64,000 bases of DNA from Bimuria novae-zelandiae CBS 107.79 (GCA_010015655.1 ML976680.1:41890-105889); one strand, 5' to 3'; counted from the stretch's first letter, positions 34,917 through 46,265 are shown. A program made the numbers and translations. Notes: generated by a model not told the origin, from the letters alone.

Positions 34917-37760
34917 TGTGTATATATAAAGTTCTGTTTTCATTCTCTCGGTGCTTTCCACACTTCTCTCACTACAACTTTGTGTTGCTAAAATAAATAA
35001 ATAAAAAGTGGGGATTTGCGACATGCGTGCGCCTCTGCGGCTCTAAAAGTCTCTGCAGCAAACCGAATGGAGCTTGGGTGTGTCCTGCATTCTCATAAAA
35101 GTCCAAATCCATGAAATCCATTGAGATAACTAAAAACTAGGTCTACCGATCACATGGAAGTGTGCCTTCGCGGCCTAAATCTACGAGTCATTGTCCCATG
35201 GAGTCCGTTGCCTCTTGTTCTCTTCACGAAATCTGGAACTGGGATGACTTCGAATCCACTAAAATCATTCGGCATCGTCTGGCTATGTTTGTGCGCCTCC
35301 GTTCCTCTGGCGAGTATCCAAACATACTGCGTATTGCTGGACACCATCACCGACACACCACGGCTCCTTCTTTGAACATTACTGAGTGGAATCTGAGTGC
35401 CTCGAAGCTTCTGCCCTGCTAGTCATAACATAATTTGAGAGATCGGACGGTTTACGAATAAATAAAGTCACATCTCAAGCGGTTGAGAGCTCTCCACAAT
35501 ACCTTACTTCGACTTCGCGTCGACTAAAAGCATCGAAGGCTTCGGACATGGAAGTGTTCTTTTGTTGGTCTAAAATATCCCAACAACTACCCCATGGAGG
35601 CCGGCTGTCGCTAGACTATTAAATGACAGCACGAGATCTGATGGGAGTGTGACTATGCGCTCTAAAAGGCTGGACGAAAGGATCATGGAGATCGACCGTT
35701 TTTCGAGTAAAAGACACTTCAGAGGAATGCGATGGGAGTGTGCTTGTTCTCTCTAAAATCCTATCCGCACATGGATCATGGGTTCGGTCGTTTTTCGACT
35801 AAAAGGAGCCATACACCACCTCATGGAGGAGCACCTCTTCTCTTTAAAACCTGCCGACCACCATGTGAATGAAGCTCGGCTGTTTCTCAATCAAACCAAC
35901 CTCGAATTCGTTATGGGGGTGTGACTGTTCTCTCCAAAACTCAGTTGCCAATGTCTGATGGAGCTCGACGATTCCTCAGCTATAAATTAATTAGAACAGT
36001 CGCTTCGAGATCTATCTATTCTCTCTAAAATACTTCGCAAAACCACCTGATGGAAGCTGGACGTTTCTCGACCCAAAGAATCGTGCGGTAAGTGTTCTCA
36101 TGGAATTGTGTCTTTTCTCGCGAAAACACGTCACGGAAACGTCATGGAGTTTGGCCAAACACGTGTGAAGATGATTAATGACGTGTTTCTGTCCTCTCTA
36201 AAACCTCAATGTACAACGACCATGGAGCTCAGTCGTCCCTCGCCTATTTCTCAACCTCTTCCACACAAACACATGTCGAGCTACCAATTTCTCGCGTGAT
36301 GGTGCGCATTATCACTACCATCAGCTAATTGGACGAGTAAGCGATTAGTTGTTTCTCTTAAGTTCCTGGCTTCGAGCCTTTGTGCATGCATTCTCGGTTC
36401 TGGATTAGACGATCGAAGTCTATATAATGACCCCTTTGCACCACTGTAAGCTCCTCACACTTCTCCCACGGCGACTTTGAGTTGCCTAAAATGGGAGACA
36501 TGATGCCGAGTGGGAGTTTGCCTCTGGGCTCTAAACAGTCAAGCATCACACCTACATGGAGTTTGTGCGCCCTCCTGCTTCTCTAAAACTTTTCACGTTC
36601 TTTCACGTGGGATCCGCATGTTATGGTTCTAGAACAGATGACAGAAGTCTATATAATGGCCTCTTTCCACCACTGCAGGCTCTTCACACTTCTCCCACCT
36701 CGACTTTGAGTCGTCTAAAAATTGGATAGGCCATGAGACATGGGAGTTTGCCTCTGGACACTAAATCGACTGTTCCAAAGATTTATGGTTCTTGGGTGCT
36801 CTCCTGCTTCTCTAAAAACCGTCAGTCTTCTGACGTAAGGAGTCTGCACCGTGCATCGCTCGATCTAAAACCCGTCATATTCTTCGTTCATGTTGGGTAC
36901 AGTTTGAGATCCACACTCGTTGCACGGCGCCCTGAAGAAGTCCAAAACAAAAAAGGATCAAATTATGATGGATTTGGGTCTGGAGTTCTAAAAACACGCA
37001 ATACATCGCGTCATGGCTCCTGTGTTGCTTCCTGTCCCTCTCAAAACAGAGGAATTGATACGTTATGGCGTATGGGCCTTTCCTCTCCCCGTCCAAAAAC
37101 CCGTCTTTCGGTCTTTATGTCGGGATGCAGTTTTCGATCCACATCTATTCCACGGCGAACCGAAGAATTCCAAAACAGAAAAAGAGGAGATCATGGTTGG
37201 TATGCGCTGGGAGTTCTAAAAACCTAACCCAGACACCGTGATGGCGCTCGTGTGCTTCTGTCTCTCCAAAAAGGCGAATCAAAATTGAAGTATGGGGTTT
37301 GGACCGCTCCTCGCCTATTAAAAAAAAATCGACCTCTGTCCAATTTATGTTGAGGGACAGCTTGAGATTCACACTTCGCCCACTGCGACATAAAGTTGCT
37401 AATATCCTTGTCCACGCATGTTCATGTGGACAAGTGTCTCTGAGCTCTAAAACTTTTTAAGAGCATGGTCAGTGGAGCTTGTGTTCTCCTGTCTCTTTAA
37501 AAGGGTAGATCTACACTCTATATGGAGTTTGCACCGTCCTTCGCCCGGTTAAAAACACAATGTCCATTGTACTATGTCGTGGTACAGGTTGAGCCAAAAA
37601 GAATGGACAGAAACGAGGATGGTGGCAGCCACCGAGTGCTATCTGCGTCCTCACTTCGGATACGGATTTCAAAAGACCCGTCCTACAACTCCATGGCTTC
37701 CGTCTAAGATCGCCTCCTCCAAAATGCATGACTCCGCTTTCGTGGCTGAAAAAAAAAAGG
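34917..37760. repeat. Degenerate ~45-bp tandem array with higher-order structure
   Basis: The region is built of diverged ~45-bp monomers. Each has about 18 variable bases and then a semi-conserved core like CATGGAGNTNGNCNNTTCTC ending in CTCTAAAA. AAAA ends fall 42-49 bp apart from 35,528 to 36,123. There, two core types alternate: ATGGGAGTGTG...CTCTCTAAAA and CATGGAGCTCGACCGTTTTTC...ACTAAAA. This makes ~91-bp dimers. From 36,415 to about 37,560 the array changes to ~232-bp units of about five monomers, repeated about five times. Three unit starts carry TATA-like motifs (34,918 TATATATAAAG; 36,419 and 36,650 TCTATATAATG). Composition is normal, with no RIP. No ORF is convincing. 91 and 232 are not multiples of 3, which argues against a coding repeat. 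Confidence 0.78.
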
Positions 37761-38443
37761 TCTGAACAAGCACAACATGGAGCTCTGAACTCGGCGTGAA
37801 CACACACTGTTTCTCATTAACAGCAAAATAGCGATGATGATCATCACCAACCCTCTCCTTCCTCGCCACCACACAACTGCACCATCCCGCAATCAATCGC
37901 AAATCCATGGCGACGCGTCATTCCGACTCCGTAATGCCATCGTTCAAGCTCCCGGGTATCAAGCGAAGCGGGATATATATAAAACCGCGCTGCCCGGCGC
38001 GATGCGATTTGTATAACAAACTTTCCACGCTCATTCATACTGTTTTATTTAATTATGCGGACATTCCAGCGTGTGCTAGTCATTCTTTACCTCACAGGCC
38101 TGGTCGTGATTACCCTCTCTTTCGCATCGCGCCATGTTGAACATACCACCTCGCTCACGGACCGTTCAGATGGGGAGGTGGAAGCCACGAACCCCGTCCT
38201 GGGCCGCGCAGACTGGGCGCGGGAAAAACTCGAGCTGAAAGGGCGGGCATGGCGGGGCAAAAGACGAAGCGTGCTGCCGAAGGGAAGCAGAAAGCCCGGA
38301 AACCGCTGCACCAGAAGCGGAAACCAGAGGCCAAAGAAGAGGACGAGTGCGAGATGTGAGGGTGTGCGATTGTTCGCGGGTATCATATCTATCTCCAAAA
38401 CATCCCACCTGGCCACGGTGGTCCTGCCAGACACCGCACGCAT
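37761..38443. other. Intergenic, 3' side of RPAP1
   Basis: No gene supported. A strong TATA-like run (GGGATATATATAAAACCG, 37,969-37,986) lies here with nothing recognisable downstream, apart from the 3' end of the minus-strand RPAP1 gene. Frames at 38,055-38,837 are antisense to RPAP1. Confidence 0.4.
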
Positions 38444-39886
38444 CTACACAGCAGCCCTCTTCCTCCCGCCGCCCCTCCGCCAATTCCACAGCGCCTCCTG
38501 CGCAAATGTCCGACTACTCAAATGGCCCGACTCCCTATTCGCCTCCTCCGTCAACGTCTCAATGACCTTCCCCTCCTCCACCTCCTTCCACAGCCCCGCC
38601 GCCATTGCGCTCCCCGCATCATCCATATCCGTCTCGATATCCTCCTCGTCGACCTCGTCCTCCTTATCCGGGTTCACAGCAACCTGCACCGGGCCACCCG
38701 TCCTCCGGCGCACCTTCTCGAAGCCGAACTCTCCGCGCCCCAGACGGTACAGGAAGCGCCCTAGGGTCTGGAACGCGATGCAGCGCTGTGCAGCGACGCT
38801 GCTGCGCGCCATGACGGCGAGTTCGGTGACGGTGTAGCCCGCGGCTTCGGGTGCGTCGGCGTGGTGGTGCAGGCCCTGGTCGACGGGGATCTCGCGCGCG
38901 GCAGACGGGGCGAGGAGCGCGCCTTTGAAGTCGAAGCGGAGGTCTTTGGGGCTGAAGGCTTGGTGGGAGGGGTGGTAGGGCGAGGCGGTGTCGTTGGGGT
39001 CGATGGGTGTCATCCAGGAGAGCGTCGAGGGGTCGTAGGCGAGGTTAGGGAAGTACTTCTCGTGCAGGTGCTCGAGGAAGGCGGGGTTGTTGGGGTCGAG
39101 GTCTGGGGGCTGGGCTGGGCGCGGGAAGTGTATTGAGCCGTGGTCTGGGAGTTCGGCGGAGAGATCGGGTTGTGTGGAGGGCTCTGTAGAGGTGGGAGGT
39201 TCTTGGTGTAGGGGCTGGACTGGTTTCGCTGTCGGTGGTAACTTGTGTGTGTCGGGTTCTGCAAAGGCGACTTTCTTTGTAGACGTTTCTTTTGGCTCGC
39301 TCTCATTCTTTATAATTTCCTCCGCCGGAGGTTCTTCTGACTGTGGCGCATCCCAATCCACCTCGTTGCTTCCATCGTCGATATTCGCCCTCGTCAATAG
39401 CCGCTGGATCAAGCTGGGCGGCAGACTCTCCAGCAGCTCCCTCTGCTCCTCCGCAATCTCCTCTTGCGACATGCTTGCTAGCTTTTGCCTGTTCTCCTCA
39501 TCGATCTGCCTTCTCTCCTCACTGCTTTCCCCACCACTCGCGCCCTTGTTTTGCACTTGCCTCTTCCCCACATCCTCGTTGCTCTGCGTTGTTGCCTTCG
39601 CCTTCGCCTTCACCTTCATATCCCCATTCGCCGCCCTTTCCCTTTTGAATGCCGACACTTTCGGTGTACGCTTCTTATGTGCCGGAAATCCGCCAGCAGT
39701 TCCCTTAAGCGACGGTGCAACAGGCGGTTGCGCGACCCCTCCGGCGGGCCGCTCGAGGATGTCGCCTACGAATGCGGATGCGAGTGCGGGCGCGGGTGCG
39801 GGCGCATCGTTGCTGTCTGGTGCCACGGGCTCGATGTTTCCGTTGTCGAAATCGAAGTATACACGTTCTCCGCGTGCGAGAGACAT
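38444..39886 (-). CDS. RNA polymerase II-associated protein 1 (RPAP1-like)
   Basis: A single exon of 480 aa. RPAP1 proteins help assemble and import RNA polymerase II together with GPN GTPases. The N-terminus (MSLARGERVYFDFDNG...) and a GDILERPAG motif are followed by a low-complexity Ala/Lys region. The RPAP1_N motif is at about residues 128-172: RRQIDEENRQKLASMSQEEI, AEEQRELLESLPPSLIQRLL. The RPAP1_C region follows: KVAFAEPD about residue 207, then HEKYFPNLAYDPSTLSWM, SPKDLRFDFKG, and AAQRCIAFQTLGRFLYRLG. The protein is much shorter than animal RPAP1 but matches the fungal short form. An acidic stretch (DKEDEVDEEDIETDMDD) lies near the C-terminus. The start ATG at 39,886 matches the family's MSL-RGE beginning. 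The coding strand is very GC-rich, producing long antisense frames. Confidence 0.92.
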   Translation of the reverse strand: MSLARGERVYFDFDNGNIEPVAPDSNDAPAPAPALASAFVGDILERPAGGVAQPPVAPSLKGTAGGFPAHKKRTPKVSAFKRERAANGDMKVKAKAKATTQSNEDVGKRQVQNKGASGGESSEERRQIDEENRQKLASMSQEEIAEEQRELLESLPPSLIQRLLTRANIDDGSNEVDWDAPQSEEPPAEEIIKNESEPKETSTKKVAFAEPDTHKLPPTAKPVQPLHQEPPTSTEPSTQPDLSAELPDHGSIHFPRPAQPPDLDPNNPAFLEHLHEKYFPNLAYDPSTLSWMTPIDPNDTASPYHPSHQAFSPKDLRFDFKGALLAPSAAREIPVDQGLHHHADAPEAAGYTVTELAVMARSSVAAQRCIAFQTLGRFLYRLGRGEFGFEKVRRRTGGPVQVAVNPDKEDEVDEEDIETDMDDAGSAMAAGLWKEVEEGKVIETLTEEANRESGHLSSRTFAQEALWNWRRGGGRKRAAV

Positions 39887-40421
39887 TTTCCAGGTGTTTG
39901 GTTCCGGTAAAGCTGTGGCGAAGAGCCCTCGAACAAGTGTGGAGGCGCGTCAAGAAATACTTTGTGAATCGAGCTTGGGCCGTGTAACTTCCTAACCAAG
40001 TAGTCAACCTTTCCCGTCGGTTTCTGCGGCACGTTTGTGTGGTCTCAACCGCTTCTGGTTAGCGTCTTTTTCATTCACTCACATCTCACAGCTGCTCGAG
40101 CGTGCACTTTACGCTAACCTAAAAGTTGGGAAGGCTAACCTGAACGCATCTAGTCTATAAATTAATATACTTAAAACTTTGCTATGCTAAGCGAATTCTA
40201 GTTACACCATGGAGAATTACCTGAAATGCTCAAGACCTACCGCATGCGGGGAAACTTTAATTCTTAGCACGCTGCATGACTAACGCCTCGCAAAGGCTGA
40301 CGAACACTGTACAACACGCTCTCCAGGTTATAAAGCATTTGGGCGCTCTCCGCAATGTCCATGATAAGCTTCATCGTTCTCTCATCCCGTCTCTAGCGCA
40401 GAGCCATTCCCCAAGGTAACC
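39887..40421. promoter_or_regulatory. Divergent promoter between RPAP1 and the Ssu1-like gene
   Basis: 535 bp with outward-facing genes on both sides. No ORF supported. The bases just before 40,422 (TAACCATGG) give a strong start context for the plus-strand gene. Confidence 0.55.
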
Positions 40422-42060
40422 ATGGCAGATCCAACGTGCCCCGGCAATAGCGCAAACTGCCAACATCACTTCCACGACGAAGATGCAATATTCCCAGCAG
40501 ACAAGAGCGAGAAGGAGATTCGAGATGATGTTGAAGCTGCAACGCCTGCCATTGCGCCAGAAACGAGCAAGGTGCAGGCTGCGCAGGTGCCGCCGAGCAT
40601 GCCGCAAGTTGACTGTGGACCAGTCGCTGAGAGGGCCGGTATACCGCGTCTCAGTTTTGGCAGAATAATCCGCAATTTTACGCCTTCGTATGTTGCTCCT
40701 AAAATCTTTGGGCGTAGTGAAGGAAGGCTGATGAGATCTGCGTCTGTAGCTGGTTCATCATCACCATGAGCACCGGTGTAGTCGCAATCCAGCTCCACCA
40801 GCTACCCTTTCATGCGCGATGGCTAAATATCATCTCAGACATCTTCTTCGTACTCAATGTCGTGCTCTTCTTTCTCTTCACCTTCATTTCCATCCTTCGA
40901 TATACGCTGTATCCTCGCTTGATTGTATCGGTGCTTCGCCATCCTCACCAAAGCTTGTTCCTCGCGACATTTCCCATTAGCCTAGCGACGCTCATTAACC
41001 TGATCGTTCTGGTCTGTGTCCCTTCATGGGGCCAGGGATTAGCAATCTTTGCGTGGGTACTCTGGTGGATCGACAGCGTGATGGCGTTGGTCGCCTGCTT
41101 CCACATGACCTGGGTCATGCATGTCTTTCATTAAAACCTTTACACCCTCCAACATCTAACAAGCACAGCATGTCGCATCGACGAAACGATCTCGCTGAGA
41201 TGACAGCACTCTACTTCGTCCCCATTCTCTCCGTCGTCATCGCCGCTACCTCTGGAGCACTGGTCGCCCGCGCCTTGACGAACAACGGTCATCAATTGTG
41301 GACGTTGATTATTAGTTATGTCTTCTGGGGCATCGGCACACCCATGTCATGGATCATCTTGACACTATACTTTCTCAGGATGACCGTGCATAAGCCGCTT
41401 GAGCGCGAGGTCATCGTTACGCTGTTGCTACCCATTGGGCCACTCGGGCTGTCGGGATTTTCGTAGGTACCTCGAGGCGCAGACGTCGTATTCAGCTGAT
41501 CTAGGCGACAGATTGATATCTCTCGGTAAAGTCGCGAGGCATGCCTTCACCCTCAACGATACGATTCCTACTGTCGAACATGCTGGCGACTTCGTCTACC
41601 TCGTTAGCTTGTTAGTCGGGCTCGTTCTCTGGGGTTTTGCACTCATATGGTTTATCGTCGCCATCATAATGATTGCCATGGCATATCCATTTCCATTCAA
41701 CATGGGTTGGTGGGGCTTTGTTTTCCCCGTTGGTGAGTCCTTGATTATGTTGAACCAGGTCGCCATCAGAACTCACCCAAATCTAGGCGTCTACACTCTC
41801 CTGACGATATCGATTGGCGAAGAATTCGAATTCCGGTTCTTCAAAGTTCTCTCCTGCGTAAGTTTTCCAAACAAGGGTACGGAAAGATGCGTAACAATCT
41901 GCAGGTGCTGACTGGGGCATGCGTCGCCATGTGGCTTGTGTTAGCTGTGAGAACGGCGATCCGTGCCATCACAGGCAAGATGTTCTATGCTCCATGTCTG
42001 GGAACAGACCTGTTCATGAAGAAAGTCACAGCGAAAGCAGATGATGTGAAGAAAGTTTAG
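40422..42060 (+). CDS. ssu1: Ssu1-like sulfite efflux pump (TDT family)
   Basis: Six exons: 40422-40687, 40750-41122, 41164-41462, 41512-41732, 41787-41857 and 41905-42060, giving 461 aa. After a hydrophilic N-terminus of about 85 residues, the sequence reads RIIRNFTPSWFIITMSTGVV (Ssu1: FTPAWF-V-MGTG) and then FPISLATLINLIVLVCVP with WVLWWID. IISYVFWGIGTPMSWIILTL and LLLPIGPLGLSGFS follow, then LGKVARHAF and GWWGFVFPVGVY. All are hallmarks of the TDT/SLAC1-like fold with about 10 helices. Ssu1 exports sulfite at the plasma membrane; the related Mae1 group carries C4-dicarboxylates, so the substrate is inferred. The acceptor of intron 2 is uncertain: AAG at 41,163 keeps the frame, but the better-placed CAG at 41,168 does not. 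Confidence 0.9.
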
Positions 42061-42316
42061 TCATAGCTTTGGCCTATAGTCTCGTATCGATAGCAGACCT
42101 TTGAATACTTGTATCTACAGTATCATCAATGCTGACAACAGGTTTGGTCTATGTCGCATTCTCTGTTTACATGTTCTACCTACTCATGGTATACACCGTC
42201 TTCCTTGGTTGAGTAATACTTCCGGACGAATAATGCTCACCCAGGTGCCTAACTTCATGTCTCTTCCTCACTGCGTCTCTCCACTTGCCTTTCGCCCACA
42301 GCCCACAGTACCCAGC
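42061..42316. other. Convergent 3' spacer
   Basis: 256 bp between the stops of the Ssu1-like gene and the minus-strand orphan. It holds only their 3' UTRs as far as I can see. Confidence 0.4.
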
Positions 42317-43069
42317 TCAAAGCAGCGTCATGTCAGAGTCATTATCGTCGTCATCTGGATTGCTTTCGTTATTCCCCAAGATAACTAGAGTTTGGTCGAA
42401 GCTTGTTGCAAGGTTCGTTCCAGGTCGGTCGTTCTCGGAAGCTTGCATTGTAGAAGCGGCTTCCGCCTCACGGTTGTCTGACACGCCGAGGTGCTGTAAC
42501 TTTTGCGACAGCTCTCCTGCTTTCGCATCTGCTCCTGGAGTCGTCTGCTCGAGCTATGCATCAGTACAAAGTCGTGAAGCTATATCACGGGAAACAGAAA
42601 TACTTACCTCTGACTCAGCAGGCGCTTCTGCTCCCGTATCCATCATCTCCGCAGCGGCATTCTCTTCGTCGTTGCCATAAACCCTCGCCCTCGTGCGCCA
42701 CAACAGCTCACCAACTCTCTGCGTCACGTCGCTCACCATCTTCTTCTCACCATCTTCACCCCCGTATGCGTCGATCTGCTTGTCTAACTTTGCCGCTCGG
42801 CAAAGATACCAGCCCAAGATCCCCGCGCGATCATCAACCTTATGCTCCATTCTATGTATCCCGGCGTTCATGAGTTTCTCACCGACAGCTTGGTGCACAT
42901 CGGCTAGATGCAGCGCCTTCTCTGCTAGATCGTGCTGTCCGCGCTCTTCAGCTAGGGCGGAAAAGAGGCGGAGCGCACCGATGGTCGAGGCAGCGAGATC
43001 GTTGGGAGAAAGGGTACCGTTTGGGTAGTCGACGGTGAAGTTGTGGAGATCTCGGGTTGGTGTTAGCAT
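42317..43069 (-). CDS. Uncharacterised fungal protein, 232 aa
   Basis: Two exons, 43069-42608 and 42553-42317, with a 54-bp intron (GTAAGT...GCATAG). The N-terminal part (MLTPTRDLHNFTVDYPNG) is followed by a mainly helical segment of about 100 residues with alternating hydrophobic positions (STIGALRLFSALAEERG, ADVHQAVGEKLMNAGIH, LGWYLCRAAKLDKQID, VGELLWRTRARVYGNDEEN). The C-terminal half is acidic and Ser/Thr-rich, ending NESNPDDDDNDSDMTLL, likely disordered. No motif I recognise. The spliced frame, good donor and biased composition support a real gene. It converges with the Ssu1-like gene. A TPR-like or coiled-coil fold is only a guess from the helix pattern. Confidence 0.72.
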
Positions 43070-44979
43070 GCGAATTGTTTCGCAGAAGTACGTTGATGCT
43101 TTGAGGGCCGCTTATTCTTGCAGCCTTCCATGACTCGTGCGAGTTCAGGGGCTTGTTCCTGGTGAGGCGGCATTGTGGAAATGTCCTCGGCGTAAGATTA
43201 TGTGAACGGATTTGTGGGTATATGAATATGAGTGAGGAATAGGCCAGTGTCTCGGAGAAGCGATGGATACAGGCCAAGACAGTGACACGTAGTGTGTAGT
43301 TGATCTGGGTGCATAGGCAAGACGGTTCGATGGCGCAGGGCGCTTGTTTGTTGATTGTCGCGGTCACGGCAGGAGAGTGTGCGGTTGCTTCCTCACAACA
43401 CCAAACAGCAGGCACGGAATGACACAGTCACCAAAGAGAAAGCAAAGGGTCTTGCAAACACAAACAGCTACGGTAAATGCGTATACAATGGCGTCAGTCG
43501 AATGCATTCTTTGGACAGCTCGGATATGTGACGGTGGTGACACTGTCTTCGAATTCAACCAGGTTTATTTCGACCTGTGAACGATTCTAGTCACATTATT
43601 CCTATATAGATATTACTGCTTCTTTTATTATATATACGACACATCCTCTGGAAGGGTGCGATGACCTCTTAGCTCTCTTCAGTAAGATTGACTTTCTCAC
43701 GAAGCGACTAGAACTAAGTAAGCAATGTAACATTTACGACATTTCAAGCTTACAGTTATATCAGTTTGCGGCAATGCCATGTACTAAATATCCGCGTTGG
43801 TGCTGGATTCCACCAACCTCAAGTCGTGCTGTACGCGCACCCCAACCGACTCCCTGCGACCAGCGTTTTCCGTCCACAACAACGCCTCATCAATCACCAC
43901 GCTTGAATCCCATGGATCCAGCCCGCACGCTACACCTCAACACCCGAACCTCGTTGAATCATTAACCACCACTGCACGGGTGCCTAGGCGCACGTGTAAT
44001 AACTGCCTGAAGAACGAATCTCGTTTGCGCTGTGGCGTCGCACCCGGCAACACTGAGCCAATCCAATACGAATACGAGAGCGACGACGATGGTGTGCTAC
44101 GGTTATAACCTCTCACATAGTGCCATACTATCGTGTGCGCTGTGTGTTGCGGTTATAACCTCCCGCATAGTGCCACACTAGCCAGTATGGCACCCAACTC
44201 TAGCTTGCGTAAGAGAAAAAGCAACGCAGAAAGTCGGTTCCTACAGGGAAGAATTGGACAGCGAAAACGATACTGGGAATGACCATGGCTTCGTTGAAGA
44301 CTTCAGGACGAGTGAGGCTTTGGAGTGCTCGTCCACTTCGCGGTCGGATCAACGCAGTTGCCATATCGGAAGAAGACGTCGAGTACATTCCTATCGTAGC
44401 GTTTAATCGTCGCAAGCACCATGATCTTAGTCATGGTCACTATGTACTTGTTCCCTGATAAGATGGAGTGATGGCGGAAGTCGCGGGCATGTTTTTGATA
44501 GACTTTAGTTTGTAGGGCGGGCTTTCGACCATGGCGCAAAGCGTCTCAATTGAAACACTTAGCTCTTCCCGTCGCAACCTCAAGCTCACTTGGCTAAAAA
44601 CCTTGACTGTATATCTATCTGGCGCGCTTGGATTTATTGCATGGTTTGGAGTTAGATACGCTCACCTAGACTGGCTCGGATAGATGAAAGCAGAATTGTA
44701 AATCGTGAACCTTTACCACGTTCGGATGCCATAGGTAAACTGGGACAGTGGAAAACGAACAGAGTTCATTTAGCTATGCCAACCTTCGTAGGCATAGATT
44801 GCTTGTGACAATGTGTTGAAGTGCTGTGAACTAAAGGGACACTCGCACCGTATAGTTCTGCTAAGTTATAGATAGAACAGTGTGTCTAGGTAGGTTCAAT
44901 TTGTGTATGTCCTGAGATTCTGCTTTGTAGAACAGTTCCAAGCAGCTGGTGCGTGGGGTGAGCTGCAGTTGCAGACTAT
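43070..44979. other. Intergenic, 1.9 kb, no supported gene
   Basis: Contains the promoter of the 232-aa protein and the 3' side of the oxidoreductase. Small frames at 43,797-44,108 (no ATG start) and 44,200-44,540 are not convincing. A 50-bp tandem duplication lies at about 44,097-44,185 and is listed separately. Confidence 0.45.
44097..44185. repeat. 50-bp tandem duplication containing GGTTATAACC
   Basis: GGTTATAACCTC(T/C)C(A/G)CATAGTGCC starts at 44,101 and again at 44,151. The core GGTTATAACC is a perfect 10-bp palindrome, and the differences between copies are transitions. Confidence 0.75.
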
Positions 44980-46265
44980 TTACGAAACTGAAGCTGTTTA
45001 GCACACTCTCGTGTTTAATCTCGAGACTTAACGTACTCTTGGTTACCACGACCTTCCTTGCAGATACACCTCTCTTCTGAGTGTCCAAGCCATGTTGTAC
45101 GGACCGTAGTTCTTCGCCGACGACTTCTGGATCCGGTTTAGGGAGAACAATGCCGGACCTGAGAGCCTGTGGGAGGAATTCCTTCCAGATGTGTTTGCCG
45201 ACTTCGTCGGAGAAGATAGATGACGCTCCAACTGATTTCGCATGTATTAGAAAAACGATCCCGAGCTTTTTTGGCATAATGGAATTGAGAGACACTTACT
45301 GGATTTGGTCCTCACTGACTTCGGCAATCTCTTCTTCACTTCCTCGTCAACCGGCTTCACCGACACCACAATAGCCTTCCCCTCCGCTCGCTCCACAATC
45401 CTTGCGCAAGCCTCCACAGCGCCGTCTTTCCCAACCGTGTGAAAAGCGCCTGCAACAGTCTTCCCCTCGAGCCACTTCACAATCTTATCTTCAACATCCT
45501 CATCATGATAATCAAACACCGCAGCAGCGCCCAACTTCTTACAATACTCAAAGTTCCTCGGGCTGGCCGTCGTCACGACCTCAGCCCCAGACGCAACAGC
45601 AAGCTGAACCGCACAAGACCCCACACTCGAGCTCCCGCCCCAAATCACCACCGCTCTACCCAAAGGATCTGGTTTACCGTCTACACTGGGAAACGGCAGC
45701 GCCAGCGCAGCTTTCTGGTACAGACCCGCCGACGCAGTGGAAATGCCCAGCGGCAGGACAACCCCAGTCGACGACGCGATCTCAGGAGGTATCTCAGCGA
45801 CCGCACCAGCCTGCACAACCACGTATTTCTGAAACGCGCCCGTCGCTCCCGAAGGCACGTCTACGCCGGGTTTTCTCGCACAATGTCTGCCGCAACGTGC
45901 GTTAGCCAAACACACGATTCTTAAAGCACAAAAGATGTGAAGGGGGATGGGGGGCTTCTATACGCTATCACTCTAGCACCGACACTGAGGTCTGGTACCT
46001 CGTCGGCTACTTGGACTATTTCGCCGGAAGCATCCTGTCCGAAGACTGTGGGATAGCTTAGTTTGAAGAGGTCGTCGTCTTGCAGGATCCAGTCGATGGG
46101 GTTTACAGCGACGTCTGTTACTTTTATGACGACGTGACCGGGTGGAGGAGTGGTGTAGGGTGCTGAGGAGACGACTAGAGGGCGATGTGTAGGCTTGAGG
46201 GCCCAGGCGGCGACGTTTTTGGGCCCTGTAGACGCAGTGGTGGAGTTGGTATTCGGAAATGGCAT
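44980..46265 (-). CDS. MDR-family oxidoreductase (zinc-less alcohol dehydrogenase/enoyl reductase type)
   Basis: Exons 46265-45964, 45886-45300, 45231-45037 and 44993-44980 give 365 aa, normal for the family. The last intron is tentative; without it the frame runs on to 44,861 (419 aa) with an unlikely tail. The N-terminal GroES-like fold shows AVNPIDWILQ and YPTVFGQDASGEIV. The middle has RVIAHCARKPGVDVPSGATG and GAFQKYVVV. The nucleotide-binding Rossmann segment is WGGSSSVGSCAVQLAVASGA (the AxGGVG motif is G-GSSSVG here), followed by VVTTASPRNFEYCKKLGA, and the end is GVSARKVVV. The cysteines and histidine of the structural and catalytic zinc sites of classical ADHs are not seen in place. 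It should use NADPH to reduce a C=C or C=O bond. Substrate unknown; similar proteins occur both alone and in biosynthetic clusters, and no cluster partners are seen here. Confidence 0.85.

Noticed and set aside
36733..37227. 164-codon frame within the tandem array
   Set aside because: Shows the ~217-232-bp repetition of the array rather than protein features; the other units are not open in the same frame.
35030..37560. CRISPR array
   Set aside because: The constant/variable layout looks similar, but the cores are strongly diverged, the genome is fungal and no cas genes exist here. Called a degenerate tandem array instead.
38055..38837. Open frame of 260 codons, plus strand
   Set aside because: Mostly antisense to the RPAP1 C-terminus; no recognisable domain.
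39087..39995. Open frame of 302 codons, plus strand, antisense to RPAP1
   Set aside because: Low-complexity Ser/Leu text mirroring a GC-rich coding strand; RPAP1 motifs on the minus strand are clear.
43797..44108. Possible 103-aa protein
   Set aside because: Frame begins without ATG and has no domain, splice support or clear codon bias.
44861..44979. C-terminal extension of the oxidoreductase to 419 aa
   Set aside because: The tail is not family-like, while a short intron gives a 365-aa product ending just after SARKVVV; kept only as an alternative.
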